From: Saprospiraceae bacterium UBA7687
Lineage (GTDB): Bacteria > Bacteroidota > Bacteroidia > Chitinophagales > Saprospiraceae
Assembly: GCA_002482845.1 (NCBI GenBank)
Contig: DLGT01000077.1
Span: forward strand, 1-51,662
Direction of reading: 5' to 3'
Length of the DNA: 51,662 bases
Shown: positions 1 to 8,694 of the stretch, piece by piece
How the letters are laid out: each line of letters starts with the position of its first letter
Numbering within the stretch: position 1 is the stretch's first letter
Made by a program: the position numbers and the translations under genes
Notes under the pieces: model-generated
Databases searched by the model: none
Seen by the model: only the letters and a program-made list of their open reading frames with translations
What the model was told of the DNA's origin: nothing

Positions 1-1255
1 AGACAACGAAATATGTATCGGAGATAATACGACCTTGACAGCAAGTGGTGGTAGTAGCTATGTATGGAGTACAGGAGCAACCACAGCGAGTATCAATGTG
101 AGTCCAATTGCGACAACAAGCTATGATGTAACAGTAACAGACGGATCAGGTTGTACATCAAGTGCAAACATCACGGTGACTGTCAATCCACTACCAGTGG
201 CTGCAATCACAGGTGATACAGAAATATGTGTAGGCGAGGAGACCACATTATATGCATCAGGCGGTGCAAGTTATGTATGGAGTAATGGCGAGACGACATA
301 CTGGATCGATGTCAATCCAGTGGTAACGACAACATACAGCGTGACCGTCACAGACGTCAATGGTTGTAGTGCAAGTACAAGTACGACAGTGACCGTCAAT
401 CCACTACCAGTAGTAACGATCAGTGGCGATACAGAAATATGTTTAGGCGAAAGTACGACCTTGACAGCGAGTGGTGGCAGTAATTATAGTTGGGGCAATG
501 GATCTACGACAGCAAGCATAGAAGTGAGCCCAAGTGTGACGACAACATACAATGTAGTAGTAACAGATGGCAATGGCTGTAGATCAACATCAAGTGTAAC
601 AGTGGTCGTCAATCCATTACCAATAGCGAGCATCAGCGGAGATACTGAAATATGTATCGGAGACAATACAACCTTGACAGCAAGTGGTGGCAGTAACTAC
701 GTATGGAGTACAGGAGCAACCACAGCGAGTATCAATGTGAGTCCAATTGCGACGACAAGCTATGGCGTAACAGTAACAGACGGATCAGGTTGTACATCAA
801 GTGCAAGCATCATAGTGACAGTCAATCCACTACCAGTAGTAACGATCAGTGGAGAGACAGAAATATGTCTAGGTGAAACTACCATGCTTATTGCAAATGG
901 AGGTACAAGTTATATCTGGAGTAACGGTAGTACGACGGCAGCTATAAATGTCAATCCAATTGTCAACACCTTATATATCGTTACAGTAACTGATGCAAAT
1001 GGATGTAGTGCTTCGACAAACATTACTGTTATAGTCAATCCATTACCAACAGCAACAATTACGGGCAATAGCGTTATTTGCGAAGGTGATTCTACTTTAT
1101 TAACAGCAGATGGTGGTATTACTTACTTGTGGAGCAATGGAAGCACAACTAAAACGGTAATTGTATCTCCTTTAGTAACAACAACATATACAGTGACTGT
1201 TACAAATATCTTTGGATGTATAGATACTGCTTCTATCACCGTTTCTACTAGTCAG
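1..1255 (+). repeat. Tandem 213-nt coding repeats (Ig-like modules)
   Basis: About six copies of a 213-nt unit can be followed by the recurring words GACAGCAAGTGGTGG, CAATCCACTACCAGT and GAAATATGT. Adjacent units differ at many sites. The partial unit at 1-213 and the unit at 640-852 are nearly identical, which gives a higher-order period of 639 nt (three units). Units after about 1043 are more diverged. Confidence 0.85.
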
Positions 1256-2638
1256 AAACCAGACATAATCATAACAGGTATAGACAAAATTTGTAAAGGT
1301 GATTCTTCGATCATAGTGGCAACGGCATTTAGTAATGTAGAATGTCCTGGTGTATGTGAAGTTGAAAGTCCACAAGTAATTGCTTATTGGGCTTTAGATG
1401 CATGTGCTTCATTTATGAATTTAGGTACTCATATGGATTATTCAGAATTCAAACCAATTATAACTAATCCTAATTGTACATCTGTAGCTGCGGGAAATGT
1501 ACATAGAATAAATGGCAACAAACATTCTTGTACCCCAGGTCCAGAAAGTGTAGCAATGTGTATTGGTTCTCAAAAAACTTGTAATCCGTCTAAATTGAAC
1601 TTTAGTCAGTCATTAAGATTTGAGGTGGAGTTAAACCCTGCACAGGGTGGAACGATTTCAGGTTTGCAATTTTATGAACAGTCACCAGAAGTTTATCAAT
1701 GGGTAGATGGTGCTTCAGGACCAAATAATTTCGCTACCAAATATGTCTTGAGAGTTTCGAAAAATGGTGATGTTATCTACTATGACGACCAACTTAATAC
1801 CAATAGAACATGGGGATTGGTTGAGTTTGATTTTTCTGATAATCCTAATTTTGCTACATTGGGTTTAGCGACATATCTATTCGAACTTGTACCTTATTGC
1901 ACAGTAAATAATGGCGCTATAGAGTCTGTATGGGATATTGATGAGATCAAGGTATTAGGAGGATGCTGCAATGCGACCACTAGTGAAATAGCATCTTATG
2001 AATGGTCAAATGGGGAAACTGGCCCTTCTATTACTGTAAAACCTACAGAAACAACTTCTTACACAGTCACAGTTACTGATTGCAATGGTTGTTCAAATGT
2101 AGAAGAATATGAAGTAGTTGTTAATTGTCTAATGGCTGACTTAGGTCCTGACAGAATGATTAATCTTGGCGAAACATTGGTTTTAACACCAATTATTACT
2201 GGTAAATCTAGTTGTTCAGAAGATGATAGTTTAAATACGATCAAATATCTTTGGTCGACTGGTGAAACAACACCAAGTATCACTGTCACACCATCTAGTT
2301 CGACGTTCTACCGTGTAACAGTTATTGATTGTAATGATTGTAGAGATACAGAAAGTCTATCTATTCATGTGATGATGGCGAGACCAATTATTACTTATCC
2401 AAATCCAGCAACTGAGAGGGTAAATATCAGCTCAGAAATACCGTTTGAGTCAGACATGAGTATTAGGATTTTAAGCTTAGACAACTCAGTAATATTTGAT
2501 AGTGGATTGCAAATGGTGAAAAATACACCAACAAATGCAACTTTAGTATTCCCTTCAAATATCGTGAATGGCGTTTATATTCTTGAGATTAAAAACGGTG
2601 ATCGTATTTATACTGATAGAATTATCATATTGAAATAA
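2..2638 (+). CDS. Giant Ig-like repeat surface protein with T9SS sorting domain (5' truncated by window)
   Basis: The frame is open from base 2, so this is only the C-terminal 878 residues or so of a longer gene. It begins with tandem Ig-like modules of exactly 71 residues (213 nt). Each has an EICxG...TTLTASGG opening, a Y-x-W-S-x-G core and a TTxYxVTVTDxxGC end. The seventh module (from about 1256) is interrupted by an unrelated domain of about 220 residues (about 1340-1965), and its second half resumes at 1975. A further WSTGETTPSITV module follows. The last 85 residues or so (ITYPNPATERVNI ... GVYILEIKNG ... RIIILK) are a typical type A T9SS sorting domain, so the protein is expected to be exported and anchored at the cell surface. 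Adhesion or gliding is a guess; no enzymatic motif is visible. Confidence 0.85.
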   Translation, partial: DNEICIGDNTTLTASGGSSYVWSTGATTASINVSPIATTSYDVTVTDGSGCTSSANITVTVNPLPVAAITGDTEICVGEETTLYASGGASYVWSNGETTYWIDVNPVVTTTYSVTVTDVNGCSASTSTTVTVNPLPVVTISGDTEICLGESTTLTASGGSNYSWGNGSTTASIEVSPSVTTTYNVVVTDGNGCRSTSSVTVVVNPLPIASISGDTEICIGDNTTLTASGGSNYVWSTGATTASINVSPIATTSYGVTVTDGSGCTSSASIIVTVNPLPVVTISGETEICLGETTMLIANGGTSYIWSNGSTTAAINVNPIVNTLYIVTVTDANGCSASTNITVIVNPLPTATITGNSVICEGDSTLLTADGGITYLWSNGSTTKTVIVSPLVTTTYTVTVTNIFGCIDTASITVSTSQKPDIIITGIDKICKGDSSIIVATAFSNVECPGVCEVESPQVIAYWALDACASFMNLGTHMDYSEFKPIITNPNCTSVAAGNVHRINGNKHSCTPGPESVAMCIGSQKTCNPSKLNFSQSLRFEVELNPAQGGTISGLQFYEQSPEVYQWVDGASGPNNFATKYVLRVSKNGDVIYYDDQLNTNRTWGLVEFDFSDNPNFATLGLATYLFELVPYCTVNNGAIESVWDIDEIKVLGGCCNATTSEIASYEWSNGETGPSITVKPTETTSYTVTVTDCNGCSNVEEYEVVVNCLMADLGPDRMINLGETLVLTPIITGKSSCSEDDSLNTIKYLWSTGETTPSITVTPSSSTFYRVTVIDCNDCRDTESLSIHVMMARPIITYPNPATERVNISSEIPFESDMSIRILSLDNSVIFDSGLQMVKNTPTNATLVFPSNIVNGVYILEIKNGDRIYTDRIIILK

Positions 2639-2666
2639 CAAGAAGGTTATATCTTTTTTTGATTTT

Positions 2667-2707
2667 AAAAATGCAACTCCTTATATCTATAATGGAGTTG
2701 CATTTTT
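2667..2707 (+). terminator. Intrinsic terminator after the Ig-repeat gene
   Basis: Perfect inverted repeat ATGCAACTCC (2671-2680) / GGAGTTGCAT (2694-2703), extended by A:T pairs on both sides, with a T tract from 2703. It lies 29 bp after the stop codon. Confidence 0.85.
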
Positions 2708-3078
2708 TTTACTAGTTGTTATAAAACCATAAATCTCCATATGCCAAAAATAAATGAAGTATGTTAGGCATTCAGTTATACCAAGTGGACTCAGAACTGA
2801 AATTAAGTGATTGAATAAATTTGTATGAATGATATAATTTAACTTGACAGTTTTGAAGTTTCTATAGTTTAATCGATTTAAAATCAATAAAATGATAATA
2901 TAAATTACATTTGGTGTAAGTGTTTATTTTCAAGGCGTAGGCGGAGCAAAATGTCTATTGATAAAATATATTAGAACTTGCGTAACATTTTGGAGCTTGA
3001 GTGCCACAAAACATTTTTCGTCTAATCAACTAGTTCGAATAAACCAAGACAATTTTAAATCTCAAATAGGCATACTAA
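2708..3078. other. Non-coding spacer, nothing recognised
   Basis: No ORF with coding character is seen. There is a short inverted repeat TTCAGTT / AACTGAA near 2771-2801. The words CAAAATGT (near 2948) and ACATTTTG (near 2987) are complementary. No promoter box of good quality was found. Confidence 0.4.
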
Positions 3079-3114
3079 AAAAGCAGCCGTAAAATAATAT
3101 TACGACTGCTATTT
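3079..3114 (-). terminator. Terminator of the first ArsR gene
   Basis: Read on the minus strand, AGCAGTCGTA (3110-3101) pairs with TACGGCTGCT (3091-3082) with a single G:U wobble, followed by a run of T. It sits about 30 bp past the stop codon at 3139. Confidence 0.75.
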
Positions 3115-3138
3115 TATCTTTTGTTGGTAAAGTAAAGT

Positions 3139-3450
3139 TTAAATTGCTTTACTTACGAATTTGTTTACAGCATAACTTGCCTTGTTTATAACATCATAAT
3201 TAATGTTATAAACATGGAATTTTCCGGTTACCTCAACCGACACCACGCCTGACATTCTTAAAATTTTCAGATGCTGCGATGTAATACTTTGTTCTAAATC
3301 AAGACTACTATAAATCTTGTTTACATTGATCGATTTATTCTCGTCAATGTACTCCAAAATTTTTAATCTCAATGGGTGAGCTAAAGCTCGCATCAACTCC
3401 GAAGAATAATGTAACTTATCCTTATCGAAAGTAACTTTTGTACCTCTCAT
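3139..3450 (-). CDS. ArsR-family winged-helix regulator, 103 aa
   Basis: Small DNA-binding regulator. The whole protein is one winged helix: RALAHPLRLKILEYI (helix 1 signature of ArsR/SmtB), then a recognition helix region LEQSITSQHLKILRMSGVV and a wing ending GKFHVYNIN. The ELCVCDL-type metal-binding motif of ArsR/SmtB sensors is absent, and no cysteine is seen at the usual positions, so the inducing signal is unknown and may not be a metal. A paralogue (3661-3999) lies immediately upstream on the same strand with its own start; the 210-bp gap between them suggests separate transcription. The target is not evident; the flanking genes are housekeeping or unrelated. Confidence 0.85.
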   Translation of the reverse strand: MRGTKVTFDKDKLHYSSELMRALAHPLRLKILEYIDENKSINVNKIYSSLDLEQSITSQHLKILRMSGVVSVEVTGKFHVYNINYDVINKASYAVNKFVSKAI

Positions 3451-3660
3451 GTGTGTTCCTTATTTTTTATTTTTAAGACCTTGGCACAAATATGATGAGA
3501 TATTTTTTATTGACCAAACAAATATTAAAAAAATATCTAATTTATACCAAAAAAACTTAAAATAAGCTTAAAAAGGACGCAAAATCAAAAAAGTAGGTAA
3601 ATTTTTGTTACATAAATCGTTGATGTTCATTTAATAAATGTGATTGACTAAAAGTAAAAT

Positions 3661-3999
3661 TTAACTAGTCAAATCTTCCACTAAAGTAGAAATCTGACCT
3701 AATCTCTCTTTATCTAGAGAGTAATAGATAAATTTACCTTGTCTATCTGTTGCCACCACACCAGCTCTCCTTAGAATCGCTAAATGCTGTGACGCTACTG
3801 ACTGTTCCAATCTCAGTTTGATATAAATATCAGTGACGGTCATGGTCTCACCATCTTCTAAAAGATCGATGATTCTTTGGCGGAGTTTATGATTAACAGC
3901 TCTCAATACGAGAACCGCTTTTCTTAGGTCAGCATAATCGAGCTGAACCTCCTTTCCTCCCTTCTTCAGGGTAACTGTTTCGTTCTTCTTATTTCTCAT
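3661..3999 (-). CDS. ArsR-family winged-helix regulator, 112 aa (paralogue)
   Basis: Same family and layout as the neighbouring gene at 3139-3450. It has a basic N-terminal tail (MRNKKNETVTLKKGGKEV), then LRAVNHKLRQRIIDLLEDGE, the recognition segment LEQSVASQHLAILRRAGVV and the wing GKFIYYSLDKE. The LEQS-[IV]-SQHL-ILR--GVV block is almost invariant between the two, so they may bind similar operators or form heterodimers (inference). Metal-site cysteines are missing here too. The region upstream (4000-4150) is AT-rich and contains no clear Bacteroidota -7 box. Confidence 0.85.
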   Translation of the reverse strand: MRNKKNETVTLKKGGKEVQLDYADLRKAVLVLRAVNHKLRQRIIDLLEDGETMTVTDIYIKLRLEQSVASQHLAILRRAGVVATDRQGKFIYYSLDKERLGQISTLVEDLTS

Positions 4000-4152
4000 G
4001 CGAAATGATTTGTTAGTTCACGGAATTCAGATAGGATAATCCAATAACCATACCAAAGAGTGTCGTAACAGAAAATAATTTTTTAATTTTTTTAATATCA
4101 CAAATAGTAATATATATAAGTAACTATTATCTAGTAATAAAAGTTCAATATA

Positions 4153-4839
4153 CTAGAATAAATTCTTATTTGATTTTGTAATATTAGGGGCCTTAAAATA
4201 ATTAGGTACGTAGTAAGCTATGTCTACAAATTCATTCATCAAGTACTTTTCCATGGCCAAACTACTCATGTAAGTTGCTGAAGTCTTTATGTGATGTAAT
4301 GTGAGCTTTTTTGAAGGATAGTTTTCTATAAATTTAATAGCTCCCGAACCACATAAGTGAATTTTTGATGCTTGCGTAAATTCTTGTAGACTGTTTTCGT
4401 ATAGTATATGCGCTTGTGTATCTAGTATTTTAACGAGTCTCTTGTCAAATACTGCGGTGTACACTTCAAGCCTTCTGGCATCTATCATCGGGATTATGAC
4501 GTCTTCTTCGGCTATGTATTCTTGCGATACGCCAGCTGCAAGGATCTGCAAACTGTCTATTGCTATCATAGGTATATGTAGACCATAACAAAGCCCTTTG
4601 GCAGTGGCAGCACCTACTCGCAACGATGTGTACGAACCAGGTCCGTCACTTATGGCTATCGCATTTATTTGACTTATTAATAGATCACTTTCTTTTAGAC
4701 ATGACTGTATCAACAAGGTGATGACCTCACTATGGCTGTTTAGTACTTGCGATTCAGCTATGTTGACTAATTTACCATCTTTAGAGATGGCAACTGAACA
4801 TACATCCGTAGATGTTTCTAATTGAAGGATTATGGGCAT
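4153..4839 (-). CDS. tsaB: tRNA threonylcarbamoyladenosine biosynthesis protein TsaB
   Basis: Member of the ASKHA-fold TsaB/YeaZ family, the partner that activates TsaD in making t6A37 on ANN-decoding tRNAs (established for the family). Seen here: N-terminal LQLETSTDVCSVAISKDG phosphate-1-type strand-turn, the hallmark SDGPGSYTSLRVGAATAKGL, and an ARRLEVY segment. The length of 228 aa is normal. It lies 8 bp downstream of the S41 protease and is probably the last gene of an operon hydrolase-protease-tsaB. Cytosolic. Confidence 0.93.
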   Translation of the reverse strand: MPIILQLETSTDVCSVAISKDGKLVNIAESQVLNSHSEVITLLIQSCLKESDLLISQINAIAISDGPGSYTSLRVGAATAKGLCYGLHIPMIAIDSLQILAAGVSQEYIAEEDVIIPMIDARRLEVYTAVFDKRLVKILDTQAHILYENSLQEFTQASKIHLCGSGAIKFIENYPSKKLTLHHIKTSATYMSSLAMEKYLMNEFVDIAYYVPNYFKAPNITKSNKNLF

Positions 4840-4847
4840 AAATAAGC

Positions 4848-6485
4848 TTATTTTTTACCCAAAAGTGACTTGTACTTATTTGTGTCTTTTAGAACGGAAA
4901 TCGCTTCTTTTACTTCTACGTCATCATCTAGGGTCTGTTGTACCTTACCCTTTTGGAAGTAGTAGCGCGTTACGATCTCTTTTTCTATTTCATCTATGAT
5001 TTGCTCTTTGGCAAGTTCTAAGTCTTTTGATTTATTATCATTGATTTTGTCTTGAAGCTTTTTGACATCATTGAGTAAATCCTTTGAAGTGGCAGACTTT
5101 TCTATTTCTGTCTTCATACTTTTTAGATGTTTTTCTGCTTCAAGTTCATAGGTAAAGTTTTTCTTCTTTACAAAAGCCACAAAATCATTGTAATCTGTAA
5201 ATTGGAAGGTTCCTACTTTAGCTATACTATCTTTGCCTTTACAGAATTTATTGACGTAATCAAAGATAACATATTGATCCAATAATGCCTGTGTGACAGG
5301 ATATTTTTCTTTGGCTGGTAGTTTTATGTCAGGTGCCACGCCTCCACCATCTAATACGATACGACCATTTCGGGTTTTAAATTTTGATCTTTGACTATCT
5401 GGGATGTCTTTAGGTTCACCATTTTCATATTCTACACCTTGTATACATCTACCACTAGGGATATAATATTTTGATGTCGTTATTTTGAGTCTAGAATTGT
5501 ACCCAAGCTCTCTAGTATTCTGTACTAACCCTTTTCCGAAAGATCGCTGACCTATCAATACGCCTCTGTCCAAATCTTGCAATACACCTGAGACGATCTC
5601 TGATGCAGAAGCCGATCTTTTATCAATGAGTACTGCAACTGGAATATCGAGATCTAAAGGCGGCGCTATGGTTTTGAATGTTTGGTCACGCTCCTTTATT
5701 TTTCCTTTTGTCGTTACTACGATCTCACCTGTAGGGACGAAAATGTTACAAATATTGACTGCCTCATGTAGTAACCCACCTCCATTTTGACGTAAATCTA
5801 GAATAACGCCACTCATATTTGGGTTTTTTGACTTCAAGTCTTTCAAAGCTTTGGATATGTTTGCGCCAGCATTTTGGGTGAATGTGGTCAATGAAATATA
5901 ACCGACACCATCTGCCACAAATCCTGAATAAGGTACATTCGGTATGTTCACTTCACCACGTACGAGATTTTTGCTTTGAATGATGGTCTCTCCTTCTGGT
6001 TTTATGGTCATTTTGATCTCAGTGCCAGGGATACCCCTCATGATGGCATTGATTTCTTCTATTTTTTTACCTTCGATATTCACATTATCTATGGAAATGA
6101 TTTCGTCACCTGCTTTTAGACCCGCTTTTAATGCTGGACCACCTTCGTATGGCTCTACGATCTTAAATTTGTTATCGATAATGGCTACTTTGGCACCTAT
6201 CCCCTGATATTTTTCATCATCATTTATCCAATAACTTTCTACTTGAGACTCTGACACAAAATTGGTGTACGGGTCTAGGGAATGTGTCATAGCATCTATC
6301 GCTGTCCGCATCATGGTAGATGGATCTAGTTCGTCTACAAAGTTTGTATTAAGCTCTTTGTAAACGCTAATGAAGATTTCTAGATTTTTGCTTATTTCAA
6401 ATAATTTGTCATTCGTGTATGTCGCAGCAGCAATGCCTGAAAACATGACTGCTCCTATGATGATGAATTTTAATCTTCTGGTCAT
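4848..6485 (-). CDS. ctpA: S41-family carboxy-terminal processing protease with PDZ domain
   Basis: Envelope protease of the CtpA/Tsp family that trims or degrades proteins from the C-terminus. An N-terminal signal anchor (residues about 6-23) is followed by the conserved SLDPYTNF segment, a PDZ domain (about 85-175, YQGIGAKV ... GLKAGDEIISID) and the S41 domain. The catalytic dyad can be placed: the SASASE motif holds Ser293 and SFGKG holds Lys318, which are 25 residues apart as in E. coli Tsp. VILDLRQNGGG is also present. The C-terminal 150 residues are lysine- and glutamate-rich and probably helical. The start ATG at 6485 lies 41 bp after the hydrolase stop; tsaB follows 8 bp later. Confidence 0.92.
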   Translation of the reverse strand: MTRRLKFIIIGAVMFSGIAAATYTNDKLFEISKNLEIFISVYKELNTNFVDELDPSTMMRTAIDAMTHSLDPYTNFVSESQVESYWINDDEKYQGIGAKVAIIDNKFKIVEPYEGGPALKAGLKAGDEIISIDNVNIEGKKIEEINAIMRGIPGTEIKMTIKPEGETIIQSKNLVRGEVNIPNVPYSGFVADGVGYISLTTFTQNAGANISKALKDLKSKNPNMSGVILDLRQNGGGLLHEAVNICNIFVPTGEIVVTTKGKIKERDQTFKTIAPPLDLDIPVAVLIDKRSASASEIVSGVLQDLDRGVLIGQRSFGKGLVQNTRELGYNSRLKITTSKYYIPSGRCIQGVEYENGEPKDIPDSQRSKFKTRNGRIVLDGGGVAPDIKLPAKEKYPVTQALLDQYVIFDYVNKFCKGKDSIAKVGTFQFTDYNDFVAFVKKKNFTYELEAEKHLKSMKTEIEKSATSKDLLNDVKKLQDKINDNKSKDLELAKEQIIDEIEKEIVTRYYFQKGKVQQTLDDDVEVKEAISVLKDTNKYKSLLGKK

Positions 6486-6526
6486 TATATAAGTGTATTT
6501 GGTAAGGATAACGCAATCCTCCTTGA

Positions 6527-7300
6527 TTATTCTCTTATAAAAGCGTTAATTTCTTCAAAAAGTTCATTTGGTTTGTCTACATGTACCCAATGCCCGGCTC
6601 CCTCAATGGTGACGATTTTTGAATTTGGGAATGTTTTTTGAATCTCAGGAATATCTTCGTCTCTGATATACTTAGACCGAGAACCACGTATAAACAATGT
6701 TTTGGTCTCACATGGATGATCAAATTTTATTTCATCCAAGATGTTATCATACTCCTTATATAATAAAGGTAGATTTAGTTTCCACTCAAAACCACCTTCT
6801 ATTTTACGGGTTAGGTTTTTCATTAAGAATTGTACAGTACCTAGATCATTTAGTTTTTCCAAAAGTATTTCTTGAGCTTCATCACGTGAAGTTATTTTTT
6901 CTAGGTCAACTGCAAATAGGGCATCAAAAACATCTTCATGACCAGATGGGTATTGTCTGAAACAAATGTCTATCACAACAAGCTTAGTGATCATATCTTC
7001 ATGCTGTGATACGAACTGAAGGCTGGTTTTTCCACCCATGCTGTGTCCAATGAGTATGGTCTCATGTATCCAGTTTTCTTCCATCCATCTCAGAAGGTCG
7101 TCCGCAAGAAGTGGATAGTTAAATGCATCAGTGTGGTCAGACCTACCATGATCTCTCTGGTCGATGAGAAAAGTCATAAATCCTTCATCTTCCAATTTTC
7201 GGGCTGTGGTGAGCCAATTATCTAATGTACCAAATAGTCCATGTAATATAATGATAGGTGGACCTAGACCAACGGACTTAAAATTTAAGACAGGATTCAT
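6527..7300 (-). CDS. Alpha/beta-fold hydrolase (YbfF/ABHD11-like esterase)
   Basis: 257-residue single-domain hydrolase. The oxyanion-hole segment is HGLFGTLDNW and the nucleophile elbow is GHSMGG with Ser87. DQRDHGRSD is the typical strand-4 signature, and the catalytic His is His237 in GAGHWVHVDKP. No signal peptide, so it is probably cytosolic. The family includes acyl-CoA and short-chain esterases, but the substrate cannot be deduced. It is the first gene of the probable operon with the S41 protease and tsaB. Its 5' end is 33 bp from the stop of the frameshifted lipoprotein on the same strand, so it may be transcribed with that gene. Confidence 0.85.
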   Translation of the reverse strand: MNPVLNFKSVGLGPPIIILHGLFGTLDNWLTTARKLEDEGFMTFLIDQRDHGRSDHTDAFNYPLLADDLLRWMEENWIHETILIGHSMGGKTSLQFVSQHEDMITKLVVIDICFRQYPSGHEDVFDALFAVDLEKITSRDEAQEILLEKLNDLGTVQFLMKNLTRKIEGGFEWKLNLPLLYKEYDNILDEIKFDHPCETKTLFIRGSRSKYIRDEDIPEIQKTFPNSKIVTIEGAGHWVHVDKPNELFEEINAFIRE

Positions 7301-7333
7301 AACCTTTGTATGTTTTAAGATAAGATGGCAAAT

Positions 7334-7989
7334 TTAGTCATCTCCTGAAAGATATTTGAATTGTTCATCAGATAACTCGAGTAAAAGCTTAATTTCTTTA
7401 TCTTTTAATTTATTTTCTCTGAGAGAATAAATCATTTTTCGGTTTTCATACACGGCTTTATTTATCAGATATTGTTCACCTACTAGTTTGTATTTACGTG
7501 CAGTCACATATCCTAATGAATATTTTTCTGTCTTTATTTCCATCTGATTAGGTATGAGCTCTCTAAGACCAAAATCCCAATCTCCATTGATAATGATTTC
7601 GTCACTGTAAAATTCGAAAGGACCTACTATTTTATATCCTCCCACAAAAAAAGTATCTACGTATTGGTCAAATATTGGTTTTCCTTTACCCACGAAAACT
7701 GCGTTTTCAAAGTAATACTTGCCTTTGCCTGGGTTAAGAAAAGTTTTTCTGTTGTAGTTAAGTTGAAAACTTATCCCTTCACCATTGTTGAATTTTACTT
7801 TTCTATTTCCAGGTGGTAATTTGATAGCATAATAACTTTTTTAGGTAGTGTAAATGGGGGGCGATCATCAAATTCAACTACGATATCTTCTTCCGAACTA
7901 TTCTCCATTTCTACCAAGATGGGTTCACGTGTACAACTAAATATACAAAAAAAGGAAGCAATTACTAACATTAATTTCACCTGTTTCAT
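7334..7989 (-). pseudogene. Lipoprotein gene split by a -1 frameshift in an A6 run
   Basis: The first part (ATG at 7989) encodes a lipoprotein signal (MKQVKLMLVIASFFCIFSC, Cys19 lipidated) and acidic sequence up to PPFTLPKK, then stops at 7795. Shifting frame at the minus-strand A6 run (plus-strand T6, 7837-7842) opens a frame without stops to 7334. The shifted frame reads SYYAIKLPPGNRKVKF ... FQLNYNRKTFLNPGKGKYYFENAVF and then GKGKPIFDQYVDTFF to the stop. The join is natural if the run had one more A (TLPKK-SYYAIKLPPG), giving about 219 aa. Either one A was lost, the assembly dropped a base, or the run slips during expression. The family is not recognised; the secretion signal argues for a periplasm-facing lipoprotein. 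Confidence 0.8.
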
Positions 7990-8029
7990 AGAGATGTTTT
8001 TTTGATTTTATATGAATACTATGATAGGA

Positions 8030-8037
8030 CAAATTTA
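8030..8037 (-). promoter_or_regulatory. -7 box (TAAATTTG on minus strand) of the lipoprotein gene
   Basis: CAAATTTA on the plus strand is TAAATTTG on the minus strand. It matches TAnnTTTG and lies 40 bp before the ATG at 7989. No good -33 TTTG was found. Confidence 0.4.
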
Positions 8038-8509
8038 GAAAAAATATTAAGAATGGGAACGTAATCTACCATTATACTTCAAATATTTGTGGGTATTACA
8101 TGAAACAAAACTTTCCTTTTTAGATAGTTTCTAGCTTTAAAGTTTGAGCCTACTCCGAAAAGTCCTTAGTTAAAATAGAATGAAAACTTTTTATTTCTAC
8201 TGCATTGACAATCAAGCGTTTCCCTATATGGTCAGGGTTAGAAACGGTTGATTATCAATCAATTTGTGTTTTCGGAGTTAAATCAAGTTTTAATTAGATC
8301 AGTAATTATACCATCGAGCTAAAATTTTAATGTGCAATTAATATTCTGAAATTACTATTGAAATTAACTAAATGTAATTATATAAAAATCTGTAAAACAG
8401 AGTTTTAAGCTTGCCTGCGGAAAAGGAGATTTTAATCACCATCCCATATGACCAAAATCATTAAATCGCCCACCACATGTTTCTACTTTGCATCAAATTT
8501 CATAATTTA
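8038..8509. other. Divergent spacer upstream of the cbb3 oxidase operon, with one strong hairpin
   Basis: No coding ORF is seen. The notable item is an inverted repeat: AATCAAGCGTTTC (8210-8222) against GAAACGGTTGATT (8241-8253), 12 of 13 positions paired, with CCT / AGG inside continuing the stem. It lies about 260 bp upstream of ccoS. The remainder is AT-rich and featureless apart from a small CTGTAAAACAG hairpin near 8391. Confidence 0.45.
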
Positions 8510-8677
8510 ATGAAGATCATCCTTTTTTTAATCATCATAAGCATTACCGTCGCTATTTGCTTTTTGGCAGCTTTTTTTTGGGCTGTGAGAGATGGACAGT
8601 TTGACGACGAGTACACGCCTAGCGTCAGAATACTCCTAGACGATGATATGATTGATAGTAGCAAAAACAATTCTTAA
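8510..8677 (+). CDS. ccoS: cbb3-type oxidase maturation protein CcoS
   Basis: 55-residue single-pass membrane protein: MKIILFLIIISITVAICFLAAFFWAVRDGQFDDEY..., with the FFWAVRDGQFDD signature of CcoS/FixS just after the membrane helix and an acidic tail. The ATG at 8510 is preferred over an in-frame ATG at 8477, because it puts the helix at the N-terminus as in the family. In other bacteria CcoS is needed for cofactor loading of the oxidase and usually follows the copper ATPase gene ccoI, which is absent here. ccoNO begins 17 bp downstream, so the two are probably co-transcribed. Confidence 0.9.
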   Translation: MKIILFLIIISITVAICFLAAFFWAVRDGQFDDEYTPSVRILLDDDMIDSSKNNS

Positions 8678-8694
8678 TATATAAAATCTGACTT

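Noticed and set aside
484..2289. Minus-strand ORFs inside the Ig-repeat gene
   Set aside because: Shadows of a repetitive Thr/Ser-rich coding strand.
8241..8260. FNR box TTGAT-N4-ATCAA upstream of the oxidase
   Set aside because: The half-sites are there but the spacer is five bases, so it is mentioned only as a possibility within the hairpin finding.
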